Below, in pieces: positions 24,408-33,511 of a stretch of DNA of 64,000 bases. The stretch spans positions 558,001-622,000 of the forward strand of contig NZ_JAOCAH010000001.1 in NCBI RefSeq assembly GCF_029839275.1, in the 5' to 3' direction. Within the stretch, counting starts at the first letter, position 1. Every line of letters begins with the position of its first letter. The notes under the pieces were generated by a model. That model was given only the letters and a program-made list of their open reading frames with translations, did no database searches and had not been told where the DNA came from. Source of the stretch: Pseudomonas sp. GD03944. GTDB lineage: Bacteria; Pseudomonadota; Gammaproteobacteria; Pseudomonadales; Pseudomonadaceae. The translations under genes were made by a program, and so were the position numbers.

Positions 24408-25325
24408 ATGGAAAACCTGCGCGGCATCGAGAGCTTCGTCAAAGCGGTGGAACACGGCAGCATCGCCTCGGCTGCCCGCCAGCTCGGCATCAGTGCGGCG
24501 GCGGCCAGCCAGAACATTGCGCGCCTGGAAAGCCAGCTGGGCGTGCGCCTGCTGACCCGCACCACCCGCCGCCTGGCGCTGACCGACAGCGGCACGCTGT
24601 ATTACGCCCGGGTGAGCGGCATCGTCCGCGACCTGGAGCTGGCCCATGCCGCCGTCACCGCGCAGCACACCCAGCCCCAGGGGCGGCTGCGCATTGCCGC
24701 CAGCGCCGCGTTCGGCCGGCACGTGCTGGCACCGCTGATTCCGGCGTTCAGTCGTCTATACCCACGGGTGATGTGCGAGGTGGTGACCACCGACCGGGCG
24801 GTGAAACATATCCAGGAGTCGGTGGACATCAGCATCCGCATCGCCCAGCAACTGGAGGACGGCCTGGTGGCCCGGCACCTCGTCACCGTGCCGTCGATCT
24901 ACTGCGCCTCTCCCGCGTACCTGGAGCGGGCCGGCCGCCCGCAGGAGCCGGAAGACCTGCGCGACCATGATTGCCTGGTGTTCCGCATTCCCGTGGACGG
25001 CCGCCTGATGCGCTGGGGCTTCGTGCGCGACGGGGTGCCCTTCGAGGCGCCGGTGCGCACCAGCATGATCAGCGACGACATCGACGTACTGGCCAAGGCA
25101 GCGGTCGCCGGTGGCGGCATCACCCGCCTGGCATCGTTCGTCGCCCGCCCCTACCTCAGCAGCGGCCAGCTGGTGGAGGTGTTCCCGCCCCGGGGCACGA
25201 CCGGCAGCCAGGCGCAGACCGACCCGCTGGAGTTCTACCTGTGCGTGCGCGACCGCCATGAACTGACGCCCAAGGTGAACGCCTTCATGGCGTACTTCGC
25301 CAGCGCCCTGCCCAGGGAATGGTGA
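24408..25325 (+). CDS. LysR-family transcriptional regulator
   Basis: 305 residues from MENLRGIESFVKAVEHGS, with a classic N-terminal winged helix-turn-helix (SIASAARQLGISAAAASQNIARLESQLGVRLLTRTTRRLALTD) and a periplasmic-binding-protein-like effector domain. The effector half, with ISIRIAQQLEDGLVARHL and AGGGITRLASFVARPYL, matches the group typified by CrgA/DsdC-like repressors. It is divergent from the DUF2798 gene, the likely target. Signal unknown. Confidence 0.87.
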   Translation: MENLRGIESFVKAVEHGSIASAARQLGISAAAASQNIARLESQLGVRLLTRTTRRLALTDSGTLYYARVSGIVRDLELAHAAVTAQHTQPQGRLRIAASAAFGRHVLAPLIPAFSRLYPRVMCEVVTTDRAVKHIQESVDISIRIAQQLEDGLVARHLVTVPSIYCASPAYLERAGRPQEPEDLRDHDCLVFRIPVDGRLMRWGFVRDGVPFEAPVRTSMISDDIDVLAKAAVAGGGITRLASFVARPYLSSGQLVEVFPPRGTTGSQAQTDPLEFYLCVRDRHELTPKVNAFMAYFASALPREW

Positions 25326-25409
25326 GGAAGGGGCGCGGCGGTCGGGAGAGTTTGACTGAGGCGGCGATTGCGGTAGGCTCGGCACCTTCTATGAAAGGAG
25401 GTATCCCCA

Positions 25410-25691
25410 ATGGCCCGCGCCACTGCCCGTCACATCCTGGTTGCCACTGAAGACAAGTGCAACGAACTGAAAGCCGCTATCGAAGGCGGTGCCGACTTCG
25501 CCCAAGTCGCCAAGGACAACTCCACCTGCCCGTCCAGCCGCAACGGCGGTGACCTGGGTTCGTTCGGCCCGGGCCAGATGGTCAAGGAATTCGACACCGT
25601 GGTGTTCAGCGCCCCGGTCAACGTGGTGCAAGGTCCGGTGAAGACCCAGTTCGGCTACCACCTGCTGGAAGTCACCAGCCGCCAGGACTGA
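25410..25691 (+). CDS. ppiC: Parvulin-type peptidyl-prolyl isomerase PpiC
   Basis: 93 residues, a bare cytosolic parvulin domain like E. coli PpiC (Par10). Family landmarks: ARHILVATEDKC, GADFAQVAKDNSTCPSSRNGGDLGSFGPGQMVKEFD and GPVKTQFGYHLLEV. AAGGAGG stands 7 bases before the ATG, one of the strongest ribosome sites in the window, suggesting high expression. A terminator follows. Confidence 0.93.
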   Translation: MARATARHILVATEDKCNELKAAIEGGADFAQVAKDNSTCPSSRNGGDLGSFGPGQMVKEFDTVVFSAPVNVVQGPVKTQFGYHLLEVTSRQD

Positions 25692-25710
25692 TCACCGTCC
25701 TGCTGCATCG

Positions 25711-25742
25711 CGGCCCTGCCTATCAGCGGGGCCGTTTTGTTT
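25711..25742 (+). terminator. Terminator after ppiC
   Basis: CGGCCC, loop of about 12 bases, GGGCCG, then TTTTGTTT. Confidence 0.75.
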
Positions 25743-25927
25743 CCGGGCCTCGAAGTTTCGAGCGCGCGGAGCCGGTTTCCCCGGGTATCGTTTCGCTCAA
25801 CCCAGGCTACGCTGCGGCCACAATTCGCCGCGGGGCGCGGCTCCCACAATCATCCGTGCCCGCCACCAAGGTGTAGGAGCCCCCGACCCGGGGCGAAGTT
25901 TTCGCGGGCAACAGGGTGCAGGAAGGC

Positions 25928-26815
25928 CTACGCGGCCACCCGCGGCCGCAGGCGCTCCAGCAGTCGCCCGCCCAGCACATTGACCAGCAGCCCAAGCATC
26001 ACCAGCAAGGCGCCGGCCATCTGCAGGCTGCTCAGGCGCTCGTCCAGCAGCACGGCCGAGGAACTCAGGCCGACCACCGGCACCAGCAGCGAGAACGGCG
26101 CCACCTGGCTGGCCGGGTAGCGCGACAGCAGCCGGCTCCACAGGCCGTAGCCAAGAATGGTCGCGCCGAAGGCCAGGTAGGCCAGCACCAGCACGCCGTT
26201 GAGGCTCAGGTCGCGCACGGCGGAGACCATCAGCTCCGGCCCTTCCAGCCACCAGGACAGCGCCAGGAACGGAATCGGCGGAATCAGGCTGCCCCACACC
26301 ACCAGGCCGACCAGGTTGACCTTGCCGATCTTGCGCGTGACCACGTTGCCCAGCGCCCACATCACCGCCGCGCAGAGGGTCAGGGCGAAGCCCGCCATGG
26401 TCATGCCGCGGTCGCCCTGCAGGCCGATCAGCACCAGGCCGCTGGCCGCCACCAGCAAGCCCAGCAGGTTGACCAGGCGCAGGCGCTCACCCAGCAGCAT
26501 CGCCGCGAAGAACAGGGTGAAGAACGCCTGGGATTGCAGCACCAGCGACGCCAGCCCCGCCGGCATGCCCACCGACATGGCGTAGAAGAGAAAGGCGAAC
26601 TGCCCCAGGGAAATGGTCAGGCCGTACAGCAGCAGCCAGCGCAGCGGCAGGTCCGGGCGGCGCACGAAGAGGATCGCCGGGAACGCCGCGAGCATGAAGC
26701 GCAAGGCGCCCATCAGCAGTGGCGGCATGTCGTGCAGGCCGACCTTGATGACCACGAAATTCAGGCCCCAGACCACGACCACCACCAGTGCCAGCATCAG
26801 ATCCTTGGGCGACAT
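25928..26815 (-). CDS. EamA/DMT-family transporter
   Basis: About 295 residues, ten predicted membrane helices in two EamA halves (first half MSPKDLMLALVVVVVWGLNF; second half starts near GMTMAGFALTLCAAVMWALGNV). This group contains amino-acid and metabolite exporters such as EamA (O-acetylserine/cysteine). The substrate is unknown. Any longer form upstream is charged and shadow-like, so the ATG at 26815 is chosen. A divergent TauE-family transporter gene starts 150 bases away. Confidence 0.88.
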   Translation of the reverse strand: MSPKDLMLALVVVVVWGLNFVVIKVGLHDMPPLLMGALRFMLAAFPAILFVRRPDLPLRWLLLYGLTISLGQFAFLFYAMSVGMPAGLASLVLQSQAFFTLFFAAMLLGERLRLVNLLGLLVAASGLVLIGLQGDRGMTMAGFALTLCAAVMWALGNVVTRKIGKVNLVGLVVWGSLIPPIPFLALSWWLEGPELMVSAVRDLSLNGVLVLAYLAFGATILGYGLWSRLLSRYPASQVAPFSLLVPVVGLSSSAVLLDERLSSLQMAGALLVMLGLLVNVLGGRLLERLRPRVAA

Positions 26816-26968
26816 GACAGACTCTCGACAGAAACAGACGCCCATTAGAGCAGGTGCCGGGTGCGCCCCATATGCACAGTCGGCCGCTAAAAAGGCCAGA
26901 CAGTAGCCTCTCCCCAGCGCCCCCGCCGCTTTGCTACCCTGCGCGCTTTGCCTGCGTAGCCCACCGCG

Positions 26969-27703
26969 ATGACCCTGACCGATTTTCTGCTGTTCGCCGT
27001 GCCGGCGGTGTTCCTTACCGGTTTGTCCAAGGGCGGCTTCGGCGGTGCCCTGGGCGGTATCGCGGTGCCGTTGCTGGCCCTGGCCGCCACCCCGATGCAG
27101 GCGGTGGCGATCATGCTGCCGATCCTGTGCCTGGCCGACGTGGTGGGACTCAAGGCCTATTTCGGCAAGTGGGACACCGCCAATCTCAAGGTGATGATGC
27201 CCGGCGCCCTGATCGGCATCGTCATCGGCTCGCTGACCTTCGAGCTGCTCAACGAGAACACCATCGGCCTGCTGATCGGCATCATCGCCATCTCGTTCGT
27301 GCTGCTGGGACTGATCAACACCAACCAGGAACCGCGCCCGTTGCAGAAAGGCCGTGGCACCGTGCTGTCGACCCTGGCCGGTTTCACCAGCTTCGTCGCC
27401 CACGCCGGCGGCCCACCGGTGATGATGCACCTGCTGCCGCAGCAACTGGACAAGGTGCGCTACGTGGCCACCATCAACATGTTCTTCCTGCTGACCAACG
27501 CCCTGAAGCTGATCCCCTACACCGCCCTGGGTCAGTTCACCGCGGACAACCTGCTGATGAGCCTGGCGCTCGCGCCGATCGTGCCGCTGGGGGTCTACAG
27601 CGGCCTGTGGCTGCAGTCGCGCATCAACCACACCTGGTTCTACCGCATCGCCCGCCTGGGCATGCTGCTGGCGGGTATCCAGCTGATCTGGCACAACATC
27701 TGA
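26969..27703 (+). CDS. TauE/SafE (TSUP) family transporter
   Basis: 244 residues, about eight membrane helices, with the paired TSUP motifs LTGLSKGGFGGALGG near residues 16-30 and TSFVAHAGGPPVMMHLLPQQ near 140-159. The family moves sulfite, sulfoacetate or related anions across the inner membrane. The substrate is not known here. The next small gene begins 16 bases downstream and is probably in the same operon. Confidence 0.9.
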   Translation: MTLTDFLLFAVPAVFLTGLSKGGFGGALGGIAVPLLALAATPMQAVAIMLPILCLADVVGLKAYFGKWDTANLKVMMPGALIGIVIGSLTFELLNENTIGLLIGIIAISFVLLGLINTNQEPRPLQKGRGTVLSTLAGFTSFVAHAGGPPVMMHLLPQQLDKVRYVATINMFFLLTNALKLIPYTALGQFTADNLLMSLALAPIVPLGVYSGLWLQSRINHTWFYRIARLGMLLAGIQLIWHNI

Positions 27704-27719
27704 GCCGCACGGAGCCGTC

Positions 27720-27914
27720 ATGAGCCGAGCCGAACTGCACCAGCAACGCGCCGCCGAGGCCGAAGCAGAAGCCCGTCGGCTGCTGGCCGACCGTGACGCA
27801 ATGGGGCCGCGCTGGCTGCCCTGGGTGGCCAGCGAACTGTACCGCCTGAGCCCTGCGCCCTATGCGGCGATGGTGCGGCGCGAGCTGGAGCGGCTGAGCG
27901 CGAACAACCCCTGA
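27720..27914 (+). CDS. Small protein downstream of the TauE-family gene
   Basis: 64 residues: an N-terminal amphipathic helix, QQRAAEAEAEARRLLADRD, then PRWLPWVASELYRLSPAPYAAMVRRELERL. GGAGCC precedes the ATG. Positioned to be co-transcribed with the transporter. Function unknown. Confidence 0.6.
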   Translation: MSRAELHQQRAAEAEAEARRLLADRDAMGPRWLPWVASELYRLSPAPYAAMVRRELERLSANNP

Positions 27915-28081
27915 TCGTGACCGCTGGGGATTTGCAGGGTGCCAGGAACGCGCGAACAGACTAAAATCCGCCACCAACTTTGTCATGCCGGCTTTCGGCG
28001 GGTGCCAGCCCTCGGGTTCGTACCGCCGCAGAACCGGGCCATCGACCCCCTTACCGACCCGCACAGATCGAGAGAACGAGC

Positions 28082-28783
28082 ATGGGCGCACAGTGGAAAG
28101 CCAAACCTAAAGAAGCCGCCGCCAACGCCAGGGGCAAGATTTTCGGCCGTCTGGTGAAAGAAATCATGATCGCCGCGCGCAACGGCGCCGACCCGGACAT
28201 GAACCCCAAGCTGCGCCTGGCCGTGCACCAGGCCAAGAAAGCCTCGATGCCCAAGGACACCCTGGAGCGCGCGATCAAGAAAGGCGCGGGCCTGACCGGC
28301 GAGACCGTCAACTTCGAGCGCACCACCTACGAAGGCTTCGCCCCGCACCAGGTGCCGGTGATCGTCGAGTGCCTGACCGACAACGTCAACCGCACCGTGG
28401 CCGAAGTCCGCGTGCTGTTCCGCAAGGGCCAGATGGGCGCCAGCGGTTCGGTGACCTGGGACTTCAACCACGTCGGCATGATCGAAGCCTCCAGCGACAG
28501 CGGTGCCGACCCGGAAATGGCCGCCATCGAAGCCGGTGCCCAGGATTTCGAGCCGTCCGATGAAGGCAACACCCTGTTCGTCACCGACCCGACCGACCTC
28601 GACGCCGTGTGCCGCGCGCTGCCGGAGCAGGGTTTCACTGTCAACTCGGCCAAGCTCGGCTACATGCCGAAGAACCCGGTCAGCGGCCTGAGCGCCGAGC
28701 AGCTGGAAGAAGTCGAAGCCTTCCTCGAAGGCCTCGACGGGCACGACGACGTGCAGAACGTCTACGTCGGCCTCAGCGGCTAA
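28082..28783 (+). CDS. YebC/PmpR-family regulator (TACO1-type)
   Basis: 233 residues starting [28 protein letters not shown]. Conserved YebC features: [50 protein letters not shown] and the acidic end. Members were described as transcription regulators, and more recently as ribosome-associated factors that help translate proline stretches. An upstream in-frame extension is rejected. Pseudomonas usually has a second copy next to ruvC, so this is probably the paralogue (no ruvC here). Confidence 0.88.
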   Translation: MGAQWKAKPKEAAANARGKIFGRLVKEIMIAARNGADPDMNPKLRLAVHQAKKASMPKDTLERAIKKGAGLTGETVNFERTTYEGFAPHQVPVIVECLTDNVNRTVAEVRVLFRKGQMGASGSVTWDFNHVGMIEASSDSGADPEMAAIEAGAQDFEPSDEGNTLFVTDPTDLDAVCRALPEQGFTVNSAKLGYMPKNPVSGLSAEQLEEVEAFLEGLDGHDDVQNVYVGLSG

Positions 28784-28954
28784 ACAGGTTTCAACGCACC
28801 GCGTGGTCTGCGGACCGCCCGGTGCGCGTTTGTGGACATTGGTCACAGGCCATCGAGCATGATGGCGTTACAATGGCCAGCTGCCGTGTCGCCACCCCAA
28901 CGAAACAGGCGACACCGCACGCATACATGGATGTAGTCATTCAGGAGTGTCACC

Positions 28955-29569
28955 GTGCATAAGTTCTTTACCCTGGCCGCGTGCCTGCTGCTGGGCGCCT
29001 GCGCCAGCAACCCCCAGGCGACCTACGAGCAATCCGTGCAGTCGGGCACCAGCCCGATCGCCAAGAGCACCCTCGAGGCCATTCACAACGCCGAGGCGAT
29101 CCCGCTGCCGGTCAATCCGGGCCTGCTCGCCCCCCGCTGGAGCATCGACGCGGACCAACCGCGCATGGACTTCGGCAGCTCCATCTCCAACTACCGCGTG
29201 TTCTCCCTGGAACTGAAAAAGGGTGAGCGCTACACGCTGAACGTCAATTCGCTGTGCAACGACGCGTGCCTGGGCATCAACAAGTTCGCCCTCAAGCCCC
29301 GTGCCCTGCTGCTCGACGCCTATGGCGTGGTGATCGCCAGCAAGCCGACGCGCACCTCCGCCGTGGTCGGCGTGGTGAGCATGGGCTGGGACGGCGAGGC
29401 ACCGGAAGACGGTACCTACTACCTGCTGGTGGCCGCGGACAACGAAGATGTCGGCAAGACCATCGTGATCGACGACGTGTGGGTCAACAACTCCCCACTG
29501 ATGGCGGTCAAGGTCGGCATGAACAGCGCTCCGTTCGGCAAGATCAGTGCGTTCTCCAGCACCCACTGA
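28955..29569 (+). CDS. Predicted lipoprotein, MalM-like
   Basis: 204 residues with a GTG start (CAGGAG 9 bases upstream) and lipobox LLGAC. The mature part has FGSSISNYRVFSLELKKGERYTLNVNSLCNDACLGINKFALKPRALLLDAYG, a strand-rich domain similar to MalM-type periplasmic proteins. The similarity is by pattern only. The last 23 bases overlap the Nudix gene, so the two may be coupled. Confidence 0.72.
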   Translation: MHKFFTLAACLLLGACASNPQATYEQSVQSGTSPIAKSTLEAIHNAEAIPLPVNPGLLAPRWSIDADQPRMDFGSSISNYRVFSLELKKGERYTLNVNSLCNDACLGINKFALKPRALLLDAYGVVIASKPTRTSAVVGVVSMGWDGEAPEDGTYYLLVAADNEDVGKTIVIDDVWVNNSPLMAVKVGMNSAPFGKISAFSSTH

Positions 29570-29981
29570 CCGCCCGACCCTGAGTATCGCAGCGGCCTGC
29601 CTGTTCGACAGCGCAGGCCGTTTGCTGCTGGTACGCAAGCGCGGCACCTGCGCCTGGATGCTTCCGGGCGGCAAGCTCGAACCCGGCGAAGACGCCCTCA
29701 GCGCCCTGAGCCGCGAACTGCAGGAAGAGCTGGACCTGCACCTGCCGGCGGATGCCCTGGGCTGGCTCGGCCATTTCCAGGCCATGGCGGCCAACGAGGC
29801 CGACACCTGGCTCGACGCCCAGGTCTACCACGCCCACCTGCCCCACCCCGTGCACCCCGCCGCCGAACTGGAAGCCCTCAGCTGGCTGGACCTGCGCGCG
29901 GAACTGCCGGCGGACCTGGCGCCGCTGCTGCGTGAACAGGTATTGCCGCGCCTCGCCGATAGCCACTATCGAGCCGAATGA
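29547..29981 (+). CDS. Nudix hydrolase
   Basis: 144 residues from a GTG at 29547 that overlaps the end of the lipoprotein gene; no ATG is available in frame before the core. The Nudix box is complete: GGKLEPGEDALSALSRELQEEL (G-5x-E-7x-REL-2x-E-E). Family members hydrolyse nucleoside diphosphates linked to another moiety. An extra FPxGE-like context (CAWMLPGGKLEPG) suggests an ADP-ribose or dNTP type; the specific substrate is unknown. Confidence 0.87.
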   Translation: MRSPAPTDRPTLSIAAACLFDSAGRLLLVRKRGTCAWMLPGGKLEPGEDALSALSRELQEELDLHLPADALGWLGHFQAMAANEADTWLDAQVYHAHLPHPVHPAAELEALSWLDLRAELPADLAPLLREQVLPRLADSHYRAE

Positions 29982-30050
29982 TTTCTGCCTGAGCCTGCCG
30001 CCCTCTAGCCTGTGCGTACTCCATCAACGCGCTCGCCTACAGGTGCTCCG

Positions 30051-30308
30051 ATGCAACGCTCACTCGCCCTTACCCTCGCTGCTTTCGCCCTCGTCCTCAC
30101 TGGTTGCGCCAGTCAGCCCGAGCCTTACGAACGTCCGTACACCGACGCCGAGATCAAGCAGTTCGCCCTGGAAATGCTCAGCCGCAGCAACCTCTCGTAC
30201 GAAGACTACGAGAAGATCCGCGCCGCGCTGATGAAGCCCTCACACCGCATGTCCAACGCCATCCGTGACGTGGAACCGCAAGAGCCAGCCGGCGCACGCC
30301 GCGGCTGA
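30051..30308 (+). CDS. Small predicted lipoprotein
   Basis: 85 residues starting MQRSLALTLAAFALVLTGCASQ with lipobox LTGC. The mature part is mostly helical (TDAEIKQFALEMLSRSNLSYEDYEKIRAAL) and ends PAGARRG. Function unknown; widespread small Pseudomonas lipoproteins of this type are known as hypothetical. Confidence 0.7.
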   Translation: MQRSLALTLAAFALVLTGCASQPEPYERPYTDAEIKQFALEMLSRSNLSYEDYEKIRAALMKPSHRMSNAIRDVEPQEPAGARRG

Positions 30309-30751
30309 TAGCCCGCCTGATCGCCCGGGAGCGGCTTCGGCCGCGACGGCCCACTGTAGGCTCAAGGGCCTATCGCCGCTAAAGCGCCTCCCACGGGCGT
30401 GCAATTCCTCACAAACCGCACAACCACGGGCCACCACGAACCTGTGGGAGGGGCTTTAGCCGCGAGCGATCGCTGCCGGCTCAAGGCCAATCGCCGCTGA
30501 AGCGCCTCCCACGGGCATGCAACTCCGCGCACGCCGCACAACCACGAACTCCACGAATCCGTGGAAGGGGCTTTAGCCGCGAGCAGTCGCTGCCGGCTCA
30601 AGGCCAATCGCCGCTGAAGCGCCTCCCACAGGGGTACCGTCCTTACTGAAAACGTTTCCCATCTGCAGCACGCTCCATTGATCCGGAGCAAGGTGTGATG
30701 CGCGGGAAGCCGTAGCCTGTGATGCCCACCCACCGTCACTGCGAGGTTCCC
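30309..30751. repeat. Tandem array of about 118-bp palindromic units
   Basis: TCGCCGCTAAAGCGCCTCCCAC recurs at 30373, 30491 and 30608 (periods 118 and 117). Between copies an inverted arm (TGTGGGAGGGGCTTTAGCCGCG) is found, so each unit can fold into a long hairpin: GCCGCTAAAG.GCCTCCCAC against GTGGGAGGGGCTTTAGCCGC. The third unit is truncated. No gene until 30752. Confidence 0.75.
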
Positions 30752-31078
30752 ATGAGCATCACATCCGCCGGCATCTGCGAGGCTGCCGATCAGTTGCAGG
30801 GGTTTGTCGGTTTCAATGCCAAGACCGGCCAGTATATCGTGCGTTTCAGCGAGGATTCCTTCGGCCTGGATGTGCCGGAAGGCCGCATCACGCCGACCTG
30901 CGAATTCGTCTGGCAGGAACAGTCGGACAACCTGATGAACCTCAAGCGCGAGCGCATCCAGCTGTTGCTCGACCTGCGCATCGATGAGCGCCTGAACATC
31001 ACCGAACCGTTGCGGGTGTACATGCGCCGCCAGGACCTGCCGGAAATCAGTGCCGAACGTCGCCTGCTGAGTCAATGA
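30752..31078 (+). CDS. Conserved hypothetical protein, 108 residues
   Basis: Starts MSITSAGICEAADQLQGFVGFN; GAGG precedes it. No signal or membrane segment. The sequence reads as a small strand-rich fold (YIVRFSEDSFGLDVPEGRITPTCEFVW) followed by a helix. Function unknown. Converges on the FHA gene. Confidence 0.68.
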   Translation: MSITSAGICEAADQLQGFVGFNAKTGQYIVRFSEDSFGLDVPEGRITPTCEFVWQEQSDNLMNLKRERIQLLLDLRIDERLNITEPLRVYMRRQDLPEISAERRLLSQ

Positions 31079-31095
31079 GCCGCCACGGCACCGGG

Positions 31096-31944
31096 CTAGA
31101 GCAGAAAACTGGCGGCCGCGCCGCCGATCACCAGCACCAGCAGCGCCAGCAACCACAGCCGCCCATTGCCGGCGGCCTTGGCCGGTGCCCGCGCCGGGTT
31201 GGCGGTGGCCGTTGCACGCAGCGGGTTGGCAGCGCTGACCTGCGGTTTCGGCGCAGGCGGCGCCGCGGGTTTGATCGGCTTGGGCACGTCCACCGCACGC
31301 ATGAACACCGTGGCGTCTTCGTCCACCACCGGGGCGGCCTCGGTTTTCGGGCCGATCACCAGCAGCGTGACCGAACCCATTTTCAGCTGGTCGCCCGGCT
31401 GCAGCACCGCCATGCCGACTTTCTGCTGGTTGACCAGCACGCCGTTGGCCGACGCCAGGTCCTTCACCTCCAGCACGTCACCCTTGAGGATGAACTCGCA
31501 GTGGCGGCGCGACAGCTCCATGTCGCTGAAGCACAGCTCGCACTTCACCGAACGGCCGAAGGTCATCGAACCGCTGATGTGGAATTTCTTGCCCTCGTGC
31601 TCGCCCTTGATCACCTGCAGGAACCAGCGCTGGGTGGCGCCGGCCTTGGCCTTGCTCTTGGCAGGGTCGACGAACAGCAGCTCGACGCCGCCCAGGCGCA
31701 CGCGGTCGTCGGCGCGAATCTGGAAGCGCGCGCCGATCCGCTCGTCGTTGACGAAGGTGCCGGCCGGGCTGCCGAAGTCGGTCAGGTAGTAGAAACCGTG
31801 GTCCTGACGGATCTCCGCGTGGAGGGGGCCGATGTCGGCGTCCTCCAGCACCAGGCTGTTGCGGCTGTCCTGGCCGATGGTGAAGCGCTCGTCCACCAGC
31901 CAGATCGGGGCCTGGCGGTTATCGCTGAAGTGAATCCTGAGCAT
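31096..31944 (-). CDS. Double FHA-domain membrane-anchored protein
   Basis: 282 residues. FHA 1 at about 20-95 (ERFTIGQDSRNSLVLEDADIGPLHAEI, PAGTFVNDERI), FHA 2 at about 125-200 (FGRSVKCELCFSDMELSRRHCEF, SANGVLVNQQKVG), a Pro/Ala linker and a C-terminal membrane helix (LWLLALLVLVIGGAAASFLL). FHA domains read phosphothreonine, and the adjacent kinase and phosphatase genes are the obvious partners. It is last in the pppA-ppkA-like-fha order. The start ATG at 31944 is chosen because the upstream part in frame is charged shadow. Confidence 0.85.
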   Translation of the reverse strand: MLRIHFSDNRQAPIWLVDERFTIGQDSRNSLVLEDADIGPLHAEIRQDHGFYYLTDFGSPAGTFVNDERIGARFQIRADDRVRLGGVELLFVDPAKSKAKAGATQRWFLQVIKGEHEGKKFHISGSMTFGRSVKCELCFSDMELSRRHCEFILKGDVLEVKDLASANGVLVNQQKVGMAVLQPGDQLKMGSVTLLVIGPKTEAAPVVDEDATVFMRAVDVPKPIKPAAPPAPKPQVSAANPLRATATANPARAPAKAAGNGRLWLLALLVLVIGGAAASFLL

Positions 31945-32002
31945 GTCGGGCCTGTACCTCGGGTCAGAAGCAAGGGGCGGCGCGGGACGAACCCCGCACC
32001 AC

Positions 32003-33502
32003 TCAGTTACTGAAAATGTTGTCCCACAGACGCTTGATCGGGCTTGGCTCCGCTCCGCTGCGCGGCTTGCCGGCCGGCGTACGCGGTGCCTGGGCCAGGC
32101 GCACGCGGCGCCCGTGATCGTCGAGCCGTGCCAGCAAGGCTTCGTTGGCCGGCGCGACCTCCAGGCCGTGCTTGATGTATTCCAAGGCCAGGGCGTGCTC
32201 GCGGCGGCCATAGGCCTGCTCGCTGAGCTCGACGAAGCGTTGCGCGACCCGGTCGAGCCCGGCCAGGGCCAGCAGGTTGTCCGGCTCCCAGGCCAAGACC
32301 TGACGGAAGTAGAACGTCGCGCTGTCATCCTCGGGCAGCAGCAGGCGCTCCTCGGCGATGCGCTGCTCGGCCAGCGCCAGGTAGTCGGTGATGCGTGCCT
32401 GCAGGATGCGGTTGAGGCCATCCACCGCCTGCGCGTTGTCGGCGTCCAGGGCCAGCACCTGGCGGAAGTAGTAATCGGCGTTGTCCCTGGCCGGCTCCAG
32501 CAACTGGCCCTCCCCCAGGCGCTGCTCGCCCAGGGCCAGGTAATCGTTGATACGCACCTGCTGGTAGCCGTAGTAGCCGCCACCGGCGCCCAGCACGAGC
32601 AATACCGCAAGCACCGCCCAGAGCAGCGGACGCCCCGTGCGGCGCGGCGGCTGGGCAGCTTTGATCCTGACCGCGGGCGCGATACGTGTACTGTCGACGT
32701 CCTGCTCGCGCAACTCGTCGAGGCTGGCCAGCAGGATGGTGCAGTCGGCGAAACGCTCGTCCGGTTCCTTGGCCAGCATACGGTCGAGCAGCCACTGATA
32801 GTCGCCCAGGTGCGCCGGCAGGTCCGGGATGTCCATCTGCACGTGGTTCATCACGGTCTGGGTGTAGTTCTCGCCGCGGAACGGATTGGTGCCGGTGAGC
32901 ATTTCCAGAAGGATCACGCCCAGGCTGTAGATGTCGCTGCGCGCATCCAGCGGCTGGCACTGCGCCTGTTCGGGGCTGCTGTAGGCCGGACTGCCAACGG
33001 CGATACCGAACTGGGTCAGGTCCTGGTCCAGGCTGACTTCCTTGGCCACGCCAAAGTCAGTGATGACCGCCGTGCCGTCGTCGCGGAACAGGATATTGGC
33101 CGGCTTGATGTCGCGGTGCACCAGGCCCTTGCCGTGCACCACGGCCAGGCCGCTGGCCACCTGCTGGACCACCCGCAACGCCTGCTGCGGCTCGAACACC
33201 TCGCCCTTGTGCTGCGCCAGGTCGCCGCCAGGCACAAACTCCATGGCCAGGTAGTAGCGGCCGTCGGCCAGGCGGTCGATGTCATGGATGGTGATGATCG
33301 AGGGGTGATGCAGGGAGGCGACGATATGGCCTTCCTTGATGAAACGCTGGCTGAACGCCTCGTCGTCGGCGCTCAGCAGCACTTTTACCGCCACCTTGCG
33401 GTGCAACGATTCCTGGGTGGCGAGGTAGACCTCGGCCATTCCGCCTTTGCCGAGGCGGCCATGAATGCGGTAACCCGGAATCTCGATCAAGCGTTCTGTC
33501 AT
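32003..33502 (-). CDS. Membrane Ser/Thr protein kinase (Hanks type), PpkA-like
   Basis: 499 residues: kinase domain 10-270 with Gly-loop GKGGMAEV (18-25), Lys40, HRD at 129-131 (HRDIKPAN), DFG at 149-151, and SPEQA before the GVILLEML segment. One membrane helix at about 292-311 is followed by three tetratricopeptide-like repeats (LLALGEQRLGEGQL type, each with PARDNADYYFRQVLALDADN-like spacing). It begins a few bases after the phosphatase stop and is followed by the FHA gene. In Pseudomonas such trios post-translationally control a T6SS (PppA/PpkA/Fha) or act alone. Confidence 0.88.
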   Translation of the reverse strand: MTERLIEIPGYRIHGRLGKGGMAEVYLATQESLHRKVAVKVLLSADDEAFSQRFIKEGHIVASLHHPSIITIHDIDRLADGRYYLAMEFVPGGDLAQHKGEVFEPQQALRVVQQVASGLAVVHGKGLVHRDIKPANILFRDDGTAVITDFGVAKEVSLDQDLTQFGIAVGSPAYSSPEQAQCQPLDARSDIYSLGVILLEMLTGTNPFRGENYTQTVMNHVQMDIPDLPAHLGDYQWLLDRMLAKEPDERFADCTILLASLDELREQDVDSTRIAPAVRIKAAQPPRRTGRPLLWAVLAVLLVLGAGGGYYGYQQVRINDYLALGEQRLGEGQLLEPARDNADYYFRQVLALDADNAQAVDGLNRILQARITDYLALAEQRIAEERLLLPEDDSATFYFRQVLAWEPDNLLALAGLDRVAQRFVELSEQAYGRREHALALEYIKHGLEVAPANEALLARLDDHGRRVRLAQAPRTPAGKPRSGAEPSPIKRLWDNIFSN

Positions 33503-33511
33503 GGCATCGAA

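Noticed and set aside
30373..30640. Three 118-bp repeats as CRISPR or transposon ends
   Set aside because: The repeat unit is long and nearly gap-free with internal palindromes; no spacer, cas or transposase gene is present.
31096..32003. FHA gene as a frameshifted extension of the kinase
   Set aside because: There is a clear stop of the kinase, a gap and a good ATG at 31944; the upstream in-frame residues are not conserved-looking.
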